A stretch of 64,000 nt of DNA from an uncultured Rhizobium sp. (GCA_945952045.1 CAMFHE010000011.1:62001-126000); one strand, 5' to 3'; shown: positions 45,074-54,596, counted from the first letter of the stretch. The notes: a model not told the origin generated them from the letters alone. Program-made: numbers and translations.

Positions 45074-45979
45074 CTATCTCGATTGCCGCACCCGCCGCCA
45101 GGCGGCAGGCGTATCGCCGGCGATCTGGCGAAAGGTCTTGGTCAGATGCGCCTGGTCGGAAAAACCGAGCTGAACAGCGATCTCGGCCACCGACAGCTCG
45201 CTTTCCAGCAACAGCTGCTTGGCGCGGTCGATGCGTCTTCCAAGCTGCCATTGCAGCGGCGTCTTGCCGGTTGTCTGCTTGAAGACATTGGCAAACCAGC
45301 TTTCGGAAAGACCGACGGTCTCGGCCATCTCGGCAATGGTCAGCCGGCAATCGCCTTCGGCTTCGATGCGCGCCTGAAGGCGGTTTATCTGGGCCTGCGT
45401 CAACCGGCCATTGGCGGTCCGGCCGTCGTCTTCAGGAATTTCGAGCAATCCCGAAACGATGCTGCCGACGAGACTTTCGGCATAGACCGAATGCCTGGAG
45501 GGAGTGGCGATTTCATCGACCAGCAAACCCGCCAAGGTCTCGATCGCACCGAGATCCTGTATCTCCACCGGCTGGCGCAGGGCCGAAAGCGCCGCAGATG
45601 CACCGATGGAGGGCGACAGGAAGCGCATCACCCGATCCTTGTGCATATGCAGGTTCAGATGCGAAAAGCGATGCGTCGTCTTGCTGGTCGTCCACATGGG
45701 AACGCCGGCCGGGACATAGATCGCCCGCGTCATCGGCCGCGAATGCTGGGCCATTTCGCCATCCCGGTTGGAAATACTGATCCGCGAGGAAACGTCGCTG
45801 AAGAAAATCATGATGCGCGGATCGTCGGCCAGATAATATCCCTTGGCGCCAGACTGGCTCTCCGCTTCCCAGAAAGCGCTGACCAGCCCCTCGAAGCGAC
45901 GCCACTTGACCGGCGCAACCACCCGAATGCCTTCCGTTCGCCAGTCCATCGCGTGCCAGAAACTCAATATACTCACCAC
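45074..45979 (-). CDS. AraC-family transcriptional regulator
   Basis: A 301-residue regulator. The N-terminal half is an unassigned sensing region; the C-terminal 100 residues hold the two helix-turn-helix units, with L-T-I-A-E-M-A-E-T-V-G-L-S-E-S-W-F in the first and V-A-E-I-A-V-Q-L-G-F-S-D-Q-A-H-L-T-K-T-F in the second. The start is GTG (45979, with a second GTG at 45976) after AGGCGAAA. Next to a siderophore receptor, it is a good candidate for a siderophore-responsive activator of the neighbouring operons, like PchR or AlcR types. Confidence 0.85.
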   Translation of the reverse strand: MVSILSFWHAMDWRTEGIRVVAPVKWRRFEGLVSAFWEAESQSGAKGYYLADDPRIMIFFSDVSSRISISNRDGEMAQHSRPMTRAIYVPAGVPMWTTSKTTHRFSHLNLHMHKDRVMRFLSPSIGASAALSALRQPVEIQDLGAIETLAGLLVDEIATPSRHSVYAESLVGSIVSGLLEIPEDDGRTANGRLTQAQINRLQARIEAEGDCRLTIAEMAETVGLSESWFANVFKQTTGKTPLQWQLGRRIDRAKQLLLESELSVAEIAVQLGFSDQAHLTKTFRQIAGDTPAAWRRVRQSR

Positions 45980-46240
45980 TTTCGCCTGGCACGAGCGGTA
46001 TCCCGATGCGTTGAGATCACATGTCCCGCCGAGACCAGAGCCATATCCGGCTCCAGGCCGACATTTGCGCTATAAGATGACTAAATTTATCATGTTATTT
46101 TCATACAAACAAGCCGCCTGACGCTTGCGACAGCGGAGCTTCGCGCGCGACTAAATTTGGGTGCAACAGGCGCCCGCCTATCGATCAATCAGGAATTGTT
46201 CTAGACTGCACCAAATCGCCTCAGAGGAAGAGGAGGTTGA

Positions 46241-46265
46241 AAGGGCCGCATGGGTGGCGGCCCTT
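46241..46265 (-). terminator. Terminator after small exported protein gene
   Basis: Arms AAGGGCCGC and GCGGCCCTT form a perfect 9-base-pair stem with a 7-base loop, 9 bases after the stop of the minus-strand gene, with TTTC following on that strand. The rest of the 295-base gap (45980-46274) holds the AraC promoter region and no visible gene. Confidence 0.65.
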
Positions 46266-46274
46266 GGCATTGTT

Positions 46275-46634
46275 TCAATAATTCGACCGCTCGGCCCGTT
46301 CGAGAATCTGGAGGACCATATCGGCGCAGACCTTCATCGGCTCGTCCTCGGCGCATTTGACGTCGATTTTGGTATCGCCGGTCTTGATGCGGAAATGGGC
46401 CGCCTTCGAAGGCCGCGGCGGGCGGTGGCCGTCGGGTCGCATATGGCCGTGCTCACGGGCCTCTTTCGGCGGCGGGGCCATGTCGTCTTCGTCGTCCGTC
46501 CGGGGCGGCGGCGGGCGGCGGTCTTCGTCGGCAGAAGGGGCGGACTGCTCGTCCTCGCGCGGCGGCGGCGTCTGGGCAAAGGCGGCGCCGGAAAGCGTAG
46601 ACAGTGCAAGGCCGATGACAAGAAGGCGTTTCAT
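46275..46634 (-). CDS. Small exported acidic, proline-rich protein
   Basis: A 119-residue protein with a clear signal peptide (MKRLLVIGLALSTLSGAAFA, then Q). The mature part has a low-complexity Asp/Glu/Pro-rich stretch, a His-rich segment and then a small folded tail with two cysteines, K-C-A-E-D-E-P-M-K-V-C, ending in a hydrophobic helix. I do not recognise the family. The two cysteines and the charged stretch would suit a periplasmic metal or stress protein, but that is inference. ATG 46634 is chosen as it starts the signal peptide. It is divergent from the HD-GYP gene. Confidence 0.65.
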   Translation of the reverse strand: MKRLLVIGLALSTLSGAAFAQTPPPREDEQSAPSADEDRRPPPPRTDDEDDMAPPPKEAREHGHMRPDGHRPPRPSKAAHFRIKTGDTKIDVKCAEDEPMKVCADMVLQILERAERSNY

Positions 46635-46809
46635 TGGTTTGTCCCTGATGTGTTGAGGCCTGTTCCTAACGGCAATGTCACGACAAAGTTCGGCTGCCGG
46701 CGGACGAATTCGTGAATTCCGGTTCGGTAACCGCATTTTGGTTTAATCGATATGGAAAAATTACAAACCGGAGGTTACAAATTTTTAGTGGAATTGCGGT
46801 GTTCTGAAA

Positions 46810-47970
46810 ATGATGGATAACCTCAAGCGAATACTCTCGGTAGACGAGATGAACCCGGTTGACGACCTGGTCCTCAAGCTGGCGATGGCCCGTGGCCTCG
46901 ACGAGATCATGGCGCTGGTCCGCTCGCAAGCGCGCGCGCTTGTCGGCGCCGATGGGATCACCTTCGTGCTGCGCCGGGGGCAGGAATGCTTCTACGCAGA
47001 CGAGGATGCGATCACACCGCTCTGGAAGGGGCAGTATTTTCCCGCCCAGGCATGTATTTCCGGCTGGGCGATGATGCGGCGCGAGGTCGTCGTCATCGAG
47101 GATATCTATGCGGACGACCGTATCCCGCATGCCGCCTACCGTCCGACCTTCGTCAAGAGCCTCGCCATGGTGCCGGTCAGAATGGAGGATCCGGTTGCAG
47201 CCATCGGCGCATACTGGTCGCGCCAATACCTGCCCTCCACAGAACAGCTGAACTGCCTGAAGCGCATCGCCAACAGCGCAGCCGTCGCCATGACCAATGT
47301 CGCCTTGCTGGAAGACCTCGTGACATCGCGGGAAGAGGCGATCCAGGCCAAGGAAGCGATCATCTTCGCCATGGCGGCGCTGGCGGAAGTGCGCGACAAC
47401 GAGACGGGCAACCACATCTATCGCACCCAGCATTACGTCAAGGTTCTGGCCGAGGCGGCGCGTGAACGCTTTGCCGAGCAGCTCGACGATGCAACTATCG
47501 ATCTGATCTTCAAATCCGCGCCGCTGCACGATATCGGCAAGATCGGCGTGCCCGACAAGATCCTGCTGAAGCCCGGCAAGCTCGACCGCGATGAATTCGC
47601 GATCATGCAGACCCATACCGAGCTTGGACGCCGCACGATCGAAGCGGCCGAGCGCCGGCTCGGCACCAGCACCTTCCTGTCGCTTGCCAAGGAAATCGCT
47701 TATACGCACCACGAAAAATGGGACGGTTCCGGTTATCCCACCGGTCTTTCCGGCGGCAACATCCCGCTCTCCGGCAGGCTGATGGCGATTGCGGATGTCT
47801 ATGATGCCCTCGTCTCCGAGCGCGTCTACAAGCAGGCGATTCCGCATCAGGATGCGGTGGATCTCATCGTCAGCGAAAGCGGCCGCCATTTCGATCCCGA
47901 CCTTATCGAGATCTTCTCGCAGGTCGCCCCTGCCTTTGCGACGATCCACTCGCAGTTCGTCGACCGGTAA
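46810..47970 (+). CDS. GAF-HD-GYP c-di-GMP phosphodiesterase
   Basis: A 386-residue two-domain protein. Residues 25-165 form a GAF sensory domain; residues 190-380 form the HD-GYP domain with H-D-I-G-K-I-G near 240, the H-H-E-K-W-D-G-S-G-Y-P motif near 304 and the conserved I-A-D-V-Y-D-A-L segment. All the usual metal-binding positions seem intact, so hydrolysis of c-di-GMP is likely. It is monocistronic. Whether it is linked to the adjacent transporter operon is not shown. Confidence 0.88.
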   Translation: MMDNLKRILSVDEMNPVDDLVLKLAMARGLDEIMALVRSQARALVGADGITFVLRRGQECFYADEDAITPLWKGQYFPAQACISGWAMMRREVVVIEDIYADDRIPHAAYRPTFVKSLAMVPVRMEDPVAAIGAYWSRQYLPSTEQLNCLKRIANSAAVAMTNVALLEDLVTSREEAIQAKEAIIFAMAALAEVRDNETGNHIYRTQHYVKVLAEAARERFAEQLDDATIDLIFKSAPLHDIGKIGVPDKILLKPGKLDRDEFAIMQTHTELGRRTIEAAERRLGTSTFLSLAKEIAYTHHEKWDGSGYPTGLSGGNIPLSGRLMAIADVYDALVSERVYKQAIPHQDAVDLIVSESGRHFDPDLIEIFSQVAPAFATIHSQFVDR

Positions 47971-48156
47971 GTCCCGTCTCCTCTTATGTTTCGGCCGTTC
48001 CAAGGCCAGGCAACGCCGTCGATAAGCGGCGCTCATGTGCGCATGACAGCTACTTATTTGCACCGCAGCATGTCGCACCATAGGTTTTCCTCATAGCCCG
48101 CAAACAAGACGGGCGCCGCGACGGGTAAACGCATCTGTCTCCAGAGAGGAATTTCC

Positions 48157-49200
48157 ATGTTCAGAAAACGTATGTTTCTGGCAGCGACGACGCTTGCCTA
48201 TGGCCTTGCCCTTGGCGCTGCCTTCGCCGTCGAGCCGATTTCCGTGATGAGTTTCGGCGGCGCCTATCAGGAGGCGCAGCGCAAGGCGGTGTTCAGCGCC
48301 TATGCGCAGGCCGAAGGCCGGCCGGTCTCCGAGCAGGAATATGGCGGCGAGATCGCCAAGATCAAGGCGATGATCGACAGCGGCAACACCACCATCGACG
48401 TGGTCGATGTCGACGCGCCCACCCTGCTGCAGGGTTGCGACGAGGGCATTTTCGAGCAGATCGACTGGGACAAGATCGGCCCGAAATCGGAATGGCTGGC
48501 CGGCACCACCTCGGAATGCGGCGTCGGCACCATCGTCTATGCGACGATCCTGTCCTTCGACGAGCAGAAGCTTGCGAACAAGCCGACGAAGCTTGCCGAC
48601 CTCTTCGACCTAAAGACCTTCCCCGGCAAGCGCGGCCTGTGGAAGAACCCGGCGACCAATCTCGAATTTGCCCTGCTGGCCGACGGCGTGCCGCCCGGCG
48701 AGGTTTACAAGATGCTGGCGACGCCTGAGGGTCTCGACCGCGCCTTCGCCAAACTCGACACGATCAAGAACGAAATCGTCTGGTGGGAAGCGGGCGCACA
48801 GGCGCCGCAACTGCTCGCCTCCGGCGAGGTGACGATGACGACCGCCTGGAATGGCCGCATCTTCAACGCCAACAAGGAAGGCCGCAAATTCGGCATCGTC
48901 TGGGACAACCAGATCCTCGATTCCAACTACTGGGTCATCCCCAAGGGCGCGAAGGATATGACCGCTTCGCTCGACTTCATCCATTTCGCCGTCGAGCCGA
49001 AAATCCTGGCCGGCATCGCGAAGTACATCCCCTACGGCCCGGTGCGCAGCACGGCCGCCGCCGAAGTCGCACCGGACGACGCCAGGAACCTGCCGACCAG
49101 CCCGGCAAACCTGACGACGTCGCTGACCCTCGACAATGGCTTCTGGGCCGATCACGGCGACGAGATCCGCAAGCGTTTCACCACCTGGCTTTCCAACTGA
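48157..49200 (+). CDS. ABC transporter substrate-binding protein, PotD type, second system
   Basis: A 347-residue periplasmic binding protein with a Sec signal peptide of about 25 residues ending G-A-A-F-A. The mature part begins I-S-V-M-S-F-G-G-A-Y and contains D-V-V-D-V-D-A-P-T-L-L, typical of PotD/PotF-like proteins. AGAGAGGAATTTCC precedes the ATG. It opens an operon with one ATPase and two permeases. Ligand unknown; polyamines or opine-type compounds are possible. Confidence 0.88.
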   Translation: MFRKRMFLAATTLAYGLALGAAFAVEPISVMSFGGAYQEAQRKAVFSAYAQAEGRPVSEQEYGGEIAKIKAMIDSGNTTIDVVDVDAPTLLQGCDEGIFEQIDWDKIGPKSEWLAGTTSECGVGTIVYATILSFDEQKLANKPTKLADLFDLKTFPGKRGLWKNPATNLEFALLADGVPPGEVYKMLATPEGLDRAFAKLDTIKNEIVWWEAGAQAPQLLASGEVTMTTAWNGRIFNANKEGRKFGIVWDNQILDSNYWVIPKGAKDMTASLDFIHFAVEPKILAGIAKYIPYGPVRSTAAAEVAPDDARNLPTSPANLTTSLTLDNGFWADHGDEIRKRFTTWLSN

Positions 49201-49208
49201 GGGGCGAG

Positions 49209-50342
49209 ATGATGAACACGATGACATTGGAAAGGCGGCGCCTCGACGAGGCGCCGCCGCTGACCCCGGAAACCATGGTCGCCTTCGAACGCGTGCAGAA
49301 GACCTATGACGGGCGCACGCTCGTTGTCGAGGATCTCAATCTTTCCGTTCGCCGCGGCGAATTCCTGACCATGCTCGGTCCCTCCGGCTCCGGCAAGACG
49401 ACGACGCTGATGATGCTCGGCGGTTTCGAGCAGCCGACCAGCGGGCGCATCCTCTTGGAGGGACAGGCGGTGGAGCGCCTGCCGCCGGAGCGGCGCGACA
49501 TCGGTTTCGTCTTTCAGAACTACGCCCTCTTCCCGCATATGACGGTCGCGGAAAATGTCGGTTTTCCCTTGCGTTATCGCGGCGTCCGCGGAGCGGAGGC
49601 GGCGCGGCGCACAGCGGAAGCGCTGGCCATGGTCAAGCTCGGCGGGTTTGGCGAGCGCCGCCCGGCCCAGCTTTCCGGCGGCCAGCAACAGCGCGTGGCG
49701 CTGGCCCGCGCCATGGTGTTCAATCCGAAGCTGATCCTGATGGACGAGCCGCTCGGGGCGCTCGACAAGCAGCTTCGCGAGCACATGCAGGTCGAGATCC
49801 GCAAGATCCAGCAGAGCCTCGGCATCACCATGGTCTATGTCACCCATGACCAGTTGGAAGCGCTGACCATGTCGGATCGCATCGCCGTCTTTCATGAGGG
49901 CCGCATCCAGCAGCTTTCCGATCCGGTGACGCTCTACGACCAGCCGGAAAACCGCTTCGTCGCCGGTTTCATCGGCGACAACAACACGCTCTCCGGCGAA
50001 TTCCTCGGCACCGAGAACGGTTTCGGCGTGGTGCGGCTTGCCGATGGCAGCCGGCTTTTCGCAACGGGCGCAGCAACAGGCCACGGCGCCGGCGTCACCG
50101 TTTCCCTGCGCCCCGAACGCCTCTCGCTCGGGAGCGGCGACCTCCAAGAGATGGACAACCGCATCGCGGCCCGCGTGCTCGACCGGACATTTCTCGGCGA
50201 CCGGGTGCGCCTCTCGCTGGAGGCTTTTGGCGATGCCGCGCTGGTTGCGTCGCTGCCGGCGGCGGCCGGGGCGGCGGCAATGCCGGGCGATACGGTGACG
50301 CTTTGCTGCCGCGCCACCGATTGCAGAATGCTGACGAGGTAG
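49209..50342 (+). CDS. ABC transporter ATPase, PotA type, second system
   Basis: A 377-residue ATPase starting at ATG 49209 (or 49212), with GAGGGG upstream. Walker [10 protein letters not shown] near residue 55, Q-loop F-Q-N-Y-A-L-F-P, signature [14 protein letters not shown], Walker B L-I-L-M-D-E-P and C-terminal TOBE domain. The first permease begins 2 bases after the stop. The order SBP, ATPase, permease, permease is the same as at 32781. Confidence 0.93.
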   Translation: MMNTMTLERRRLDEAPPLTPETMVAFERVQKTYDGRTLVVEDLNLSVRRGEFLTMLGPSGSGKTTTLMMLGGFEQPTSGRILLEGQAVERLPPERRDIGFVFQNYALFPHMTVAENVGFPLRYRGVRGAEAARRTAEALAMVKLGGFGERRPAQLSGGQQQRVALARAMVFNPKLILMDEPLGALDKQLREHMQVEIRKIQQSLGITMVYVTHDQLEALTMSDRIAVFHEGRIQQLSDPVTLYDQPENRFVAGFIGDNNTLSGEFLGTENGFGVVRLADGSRLFATGAATGHGAGVTVSLRPERLSLGSGDLQEMDNRIAARVLDRTFLGDRVRLSLEAFGDAALVASLPAAAGAAAMPGDTVTLCCRATDCRMLTR

Positions 50343-50344
50343 CC

Positions 50345-51592
50345 ATGGCCGAGACGATCTCACTGACCACACCGTTTACCGGCCCCGATCTCGGCGCCGC
50401 ACTGCGCCGGGCCGAACGGCCGGGCCGCCTGCGGGCGCTGGCGCTGGCGCTGCCGGCGCTCCTCTTCCTGCTCGTCACCTTCGCCGCGCCGATCGGCGTA
50501 TTCCTGACGACCGCCCTGCGCAATCCGGAAGTCGGCGATATCCTGCCGGCGACCACGCAGGCGCTTGCGCATTGGGACGGACGCACGACGCCGGGCGACG
50601 ATGTCTTCGCAGCGCTTGCCGCCGATCTCACCCGCGCCCGGCAGAACAACACCGCCGCCACGCTCGGCAAGCGCCTGAACTATGAAAGCGCCGGCATGCG
50701 CAGCCGCATCATGTCGGTAACGCGCAAGCTGGACGGTTTTTCCGCCGGCCCGCTCGCCCCCCAATTCGCCGCCATCGATCCGGTCTGGCTCGAACCGGAT
50801 CTCTGGGCGATCATCAAGCGCAATGCCTCCCCCGTGACACCCTATTATCTGCTGACGTCGGTCGATCTCGCGCAGGATGCCAATGGCGGCATTGTTTCGG
50901 TCGCGAAGGATCAGGCCGTGTTCCTCGATATTCTCGGCCGCACGCTGTGGATCGCCGGTCTGGTCACCGTCGCAACCCTGCTGCTCGGTTTCCCGACCGC
51001 CTATGTCATCTCGCTGGCGCCGGCGCGCATCGCCGGCGTCCTGTTGCTGATGGTGCTGCTGCCGCTCTGGACCTCGCTTCTGGTGCGCACCACCGCCTGG
51101 GTTGTGCTTTTGCAGACCGATGGGGTGATCAACCAGGCGTTGCTGGCGCTGGGCCTGACCACCGAGAAACTGCAGCTCATGCTCACGCGCTTCGGCACGG
51201 TGACGGCCATGACCCATATCCAGCTGCCCTTCACCATCCTGCCGATCCTTTCTGTCATGAGAACCATTCCCGAGGGCCAGATGCGGGCGGCCCGATCCCT
51301 TGGCGCACCGGCGATCTCCGCATTCTGGCGGGTCTATGCGCCGCAGACATTGCCGGGCGTCGCCGCCGGCTGCCTGATGACCTTCATCCTGTCGCTCGGC
51401 TATTACATCACGCCGGCGCTGGTCGGCGGCCCCCGCGACCAGATGATCTCGAACTTCATCGCCACCTATATCAACCGCGACCTGAACTGGGGCATGGCGG
51501 CGGCTTTGGCCTGCCTGCTGCTGGTCATGACGCTTTCCATCTATCTCCTGTTCCTGCGCCTCGTTGGCGCGGAGCGCATCAAGCTTGGATGA
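50345..51592 (+). CDS. ABC transporter permease, PotB type, with long periplasmic insertion
   Basis: A 415-residue permease, more than 100 residues longer than a usual PotB. After the first helix (about residues 33-53) there is a hydrophilic insert of about 130 residues, then five further helices and the EAA loop R-A-A-R-S-L-G-A-P near residue 318. Such inserts are known in a subgroup of these permeases. The start follows the ATPase by 2 bases and the stop overlaps the next gene by 4 (ATGA). Confidence 0.9.
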   Translation: MAETISLTTPFTGPDLGAALRRAERPGRLRALALALPALLFLLVTFAAPIGVFLTTALRNPEVGDILPATTQALAHWDGRTTPGDDVFAALAADLTRARQNNTAATLGKRLNYESAGMRSRIMSVTRKLDGFSAGPLAPQFAAIDPVWLEPDLWAIIKRNASPVTPYYLLTSVDLAQDANGGIVSVAKDQAVFLDILGRTLWIAGLVTVATLLLGFPTAYVISLAPARIAGVLLLMVLLPLWTSLLVRTTAWVVLLQTDGVINQALLALGLTTEKLQLMLTRFGTVTAMTHIQLPFTILPILSVMRTIPEGQMRAARSLGAPAISAFWRVYAPQTLPGVAAGCLMTFILSLGYYITPALVGGPRDQMISNFIATYINRDLNWGMAAALACLLLVMTLSIYLLFLRLVGAERIKLG

Positions 51593-52407
51593 TCCTCATG
51601 TGGCTTCCTTCCTATGCGACGCGCAGCGAGCGGCTTTGCCGTCTCGCCGTCGTCGCCTTCGCCTTCGCAGTGCTCGCCTTTCTCATCGGGCCGCTCTTCG
51701 TCGTCTTTCCGCTGTCGGTATCGAAGGACCCGTTCTTCACCTTCCCGATCGCCGAATATTCCTGGCGCTGGTATGCGGATTTCTTCGAGAATGCGCGCTG
51801 GACGCAAAGCCTCTTGAACAGCCTGATCGCGGCGACCTTCAGCACCCTGCTCGCCACGCTGCTCGGCACGCTGGCGGCGCTCGGCATCGCCAGACCCGGC
51901 TTTCCTGCCCGCAAGGCGGTGATGGCGCTGATGATCTCACCGATGATCATGCCGGTCGTCATCGTCGCCGTCGGGGCATACATGTTCTTCGGCCCGCTGG
52001 GACTGACCAATACGCGCACCGGACTGGTGCTTGCCCATGCGGGCCTCGCCATCCCCTTCGTCGTCATCACGGTGCTCTCGTCGCTCTCGACCTATGACGC
52101 CAACCTGACGCGGGCAGGCTCCAGCCTCGGGGCCGGACCGGTCAGCGTCTTCTTCGCCGTCACGCTGCCGCTCATCCTGCCCGGCATCGTTTCCGGCGCG
52201 CTGCTCGCCTTCGCCGTCTCCTTCGACGAGGTGATCGTCGCTCTCTTCTTGACGGGCGCCGAGCAGCGCACCCTGCCGGTCCAGATGTTTTCCGGCATTC
52301 GCGACCAAATCAACCCGACGATCATGGCGGCGGCGAGCCTGCTCACCACCGTTTCCATCACGTTGTTCCTGGCCCTGAACCTCATCCGCCGGCTGCGGCG
52401 CGGCTGA
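51589..52407 (+). CDS. ABC transporter permease, PotC type, second system
   Basis: A 272-residue permease with six predicted helices and the EAA loop R-A-G-S-S-L-G-A-G-P near residue 178. It starts at ATG 51589 inside the stop of the first permease; ATG 51598 is a second choice. Its stop codon touches the stop codon of the convergent LysR gene without a gap. Confidence 0.92.
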   Translation: MILMWLPSYATRSERLCRLAVVAFAFAVLAFLIGPLFVVFPLSVSKDPFFTFPIAEYSWRWYADFFENARWTQSLLNSLIAATFSTLLATLLGTLAALGIARPGFPARKAVMALMISPMIMPVVIVAVGAYMFFGPLGLTNTRTGLVLAHAGLAIPFVVITVLSSLSTYDANLTRAGSSLGAGPVSVFFAVTLPLILPGIVSGALLAFAVSFDEVIVALFLTGAEQRTLPVQMFSGIRDQINPTIMAAASLLTTVSITLFLALNLIRRLRRG

Positions 52408-53283
52408 TCAATCTTCGCGGGTGCCGGCGAGAAAGGCATCCGCGAAATGCGCCGCGAAGCTCTCGGCCACCGCCGAACGCTTGCGATCGGAGCTCAGATA
52501 AATGCCGACGACGACATCCGCCAGCCTGGGAAGGCCGAGGGTGTCGTCGAGTTTCGCAAGCTTTGCCGGCACGATGCGCCGTGCAAGAACCGTATTGCCG
52601 AAACCGGAGCCAACCGCCGCTTCCAGCCCGGCAAGGCTGGGGCTGGTATAGACGAGATCGTAGCCGCGCCCGTCCCGCTGCAGCGCGGTCAACATGGCGC
52701 GGCGGTAAAGGCAGCCTTCGGGATAACAGACGATGCGCAGATTGGCATTGCCATCCGTAACCACAGAGGTCGCATCGTCGCCGACCCAGGCCAGCGGCTC
52801 CTTCCAGGTCATGAACGCGCCTTCCGCCGGCCCGTCCGGCGTCATCGCCACGACGATGTCGTAAAGCCCGTTGCGCAAGCCCTGAAGCAGCACATGCGAG
52901 AGATCGCAGACGACCTCGAAACGGAAATCATGGCCGCTGCGCGCCAGGCGCGGCATCAGTTTCGGCAGGAAATGATCGGCATAGTCGTTGGGAATCCCCA
53001 AGCGGATCTTGCCCTGCTGGTCGCGCTTGGAGAGACGCAGAACCATCTCGTCGTTGAGCGTCAGCATCTGCCGCGCATAGCTGGCGACGAGTTCGCCAGC
53101 TTCCGTCGGCTGGGCGCTGGCATCCTTGGCGAAGAGGGGAACGTTGAGAAGCTCCTGGAGCTTCTTCATTTGCAGGCTGATGGCCGGCTGGGTGCGGCCG
53201 AGCTGTTCGGCGGCACGGGTATGGCTGCGCAGGTCGATGACCGCGAGGAAGGTGCGCAGGAGATCGGTCGGAATGTTTCTCAA
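52408..53283 (-). CDS. LysR-family transcriptional regulator
   Basis: A 291-residue LysR protein. The helix-turn-helix is A-A-E-Q-L-G-R-T-Q-P-A-I-S-L-Q-M-K-K-L-Q at residues 24-43, and the rest is the substrate-binding fold. It follows the creatinase gene on the same strand, separated by a terminator, and is convergent with the transporter operon. It may control either the creatinase unit or the transporter; the sequence gives no operator that decides. The unusual feature is that its promoter must fit in about 25 bases or overlap the terminator, or transcription reads through. Confidence 0.9.
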   Translation of the reverse strand: MRNIPTDLLRTFLAVIDLRSHTRAAEQLGRTQPAISLQMKKLQELLNVPLFAKDASAQPTEAGELVASYARQMLTLNDEMVLRLSKRDQQGKIRLGIPNDYADHFLPKLMPRLARSGHDFRFEVVCDLSHVLLQGLRNGLYDIVVAMTPDGPAEGAFMTWKEPLAWVGDDATSVVTDGNANLRIVCYPEGCLYRRAMLTALQRDGRGYDLVYTSPSLAGLEAAVGSGFGNTVLARRIVPAKLAKLDDTLGLPRLADVVVGIYLSSDRKRSAVAESFAAHFADAFLAGTRED

Positions 53284-53306
53284 GGGCTCGGCACGCTTCC
53301 AAAAGG

Positions 53307-53332
53307 AAACGGGCCGATCGGGCGGCCCGTTT
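53307..53332 (-). terminator. Rho-independent terminator after creatinase
   Basis: Arms AAACGGGCCG and CGGCCCGTTT form a perfect 10-base-pair stem with a 6-base loop; on the minus strand TTTCCTTTT follows. It lies 19 bases after the creatinase stop and 24 bases before the LysR start. Confidence 0.82.
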
Positions 53333-53351
53333 CAAGTTGCCCGCGGACGGG

Positions 53352-54587
53352 TCAGGCGGGAAGGATATTACGCTCCGGGCCGAAGGGGAAGCCCGTGATG
53401 TTTTCCGAACCGGTCTCGGTCATGACGAGGATATCGTGCTCGCGATAACCGCCGGCGCCCGGCATGCCCTCGGGGATCGTCAGCATCGGTTCCATGGAAA
53501 CCACCATGCCGGGCTGCAGCACGGTGTTGATGTCCTCGCGCAGTTCCACGCCGGCCTCGCGACCGTAATAATGCGAAAGCACGCCGAAGGAATGGCCGTA
53601 GCCGAAGGAGCGATAGCCGAGCAGGCCATGCTGGCGGTAGATTTCGTTCAGCTCCGTCGCGACATCGCCGCAACGCGCGCCGGGCTTCAGAAGCTCGAGG
53701 CCGCGGCGGTGAACGGCGCAGTTGACCTCCCAGATGCGCAGGTGTTCGTCGCTGGCATGATCGAGGAACAGCGTGCGCTCCAGCGCCGTGTAGTATCCCG
53801 CGATCATCGGGAAGCAGTTGAGCGAGAGAATGTCGCCCTTCTGCACCCGGCGCGAGGTCACCGGATTATGCGCGCCGTCGGTGTTGATGCCGGACTGGAA
53901 CCAGACCCAGGTATCCATCAGCTCGGCATGGGGAAAACGGTTGGCGATATGGCGCACCATGGCCTGCGTTCCCGCCAGCGCCACCTCGTATTCCGGCACG
54001 TTTTCCCGCACAGCCTTTGCGACCGCCTCGCCGCCGATATCGGCCGTGGCAGCCCCTTCCTTGATAAGGACGATTTCCTCCGCCGACTTGATCGTACGCA
54101 GCCACATGGTCGGCGAGCCGATATCGACGAATTCGACAGTCGGAAACGCCTCTTCCAGCAGACGGCGCAGGTCGAGGTTCACCTGATCGAACTCGATGCC
54201 GATGCGCGACACCTTGGGCAGCAGCTGTTGCAGCGCATGGAAGAAATTGTCGCGCTGCCAGTCGGTATAGGTGATGTTGTCGCCGAAGGTGCGGCGATAG
54301 GGCTGGCCGGCATCGATGCCGGCGGTAACCGAGGTCGCCTTCTGCGGCGTGATGACGAAAGCGTAGCGCCGGCCGAAAGAGCAGTAGAGGAAGTCGGAGA
54401 AGTAGCAGATATTGTGATAGGAGGTCAGGATCGCCGCATCGAGCTTCAGCTCTTCGAGGATACGGCGCATGGCATTCTGCCGCCGCTCCATTTCGGCCGC
54501 GGAAAAGGTCGGCTGGACCTTTTCGCCATTGTGCATCTCCTGCAGCCGCAGAAGCTGGTTCGGCATTCCCCTGGCAAACATATTCAT
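53352..54587 (-). CDS. Creatinase (creatine amidinohydrolase), M24 fold
   Basis: A 411-residue pita-bread-fold protein that closely matches creatinase in sequence as I recall it: L-T-S-Y-H-N-I-C-Y-F-S-D-F-L-Y-C-S-F-G-R near residue 65, W-F-Q-S-G-I-N-T-D-G-A-H-N-P-V-T near 235, S-L-N-C-F-P-M-I-A-G-Y-Y-T-A-L-E-R-T and G-Y-G-H-S-F-G. Unlike metal-dependent M24 peptidases, creatinase lacks the Asp metal ligands; the catalytic His is in G-A-H-N-P here. It hydrolyses creatine to sarcosine and urea. ATG 54587 is chosen because AGGGAG stands upstream. It follows the amidohydrolase gene by 132 bases. Confidence 0.9.
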   Translation of the reverse strand: MNMFARGMPNQLLRLQEMHNGEKVQPTFSAAEMERRQNAMRRILEELKLDAAILTSYHNICYFSDFLYCSFGRRYAFVITPQKATSVTAGIDAGQPYRRTFGDNITYTDWQRDNFFHALQQLLPKVSRIGIEFDQVNLDLRRLLEEAFPTVEFVDIGSPTMWLRTIKSAEEIVLIKEGAATADIGGEAVAKAVRENVPEYEVALAGTQAMVRHIANRFPHAELMDTWVWFQSGINTDGAHNPVTSRRVQKGDILSLNCFPMIAGYYTALERTLFLDHASDEHLRIWEVNCAVHRRGLELLKPGARCGDVATELNEIYRQHGLLGYRSFGYGHSFGVLSHYYGREAGVELREDINTVLQPGMVVSMEPMLTIPEGMPGAGGYREHDILVMTETGSENITGFPFGPERNILPA

Positions 54588-54596
54588 TCGAAAACT

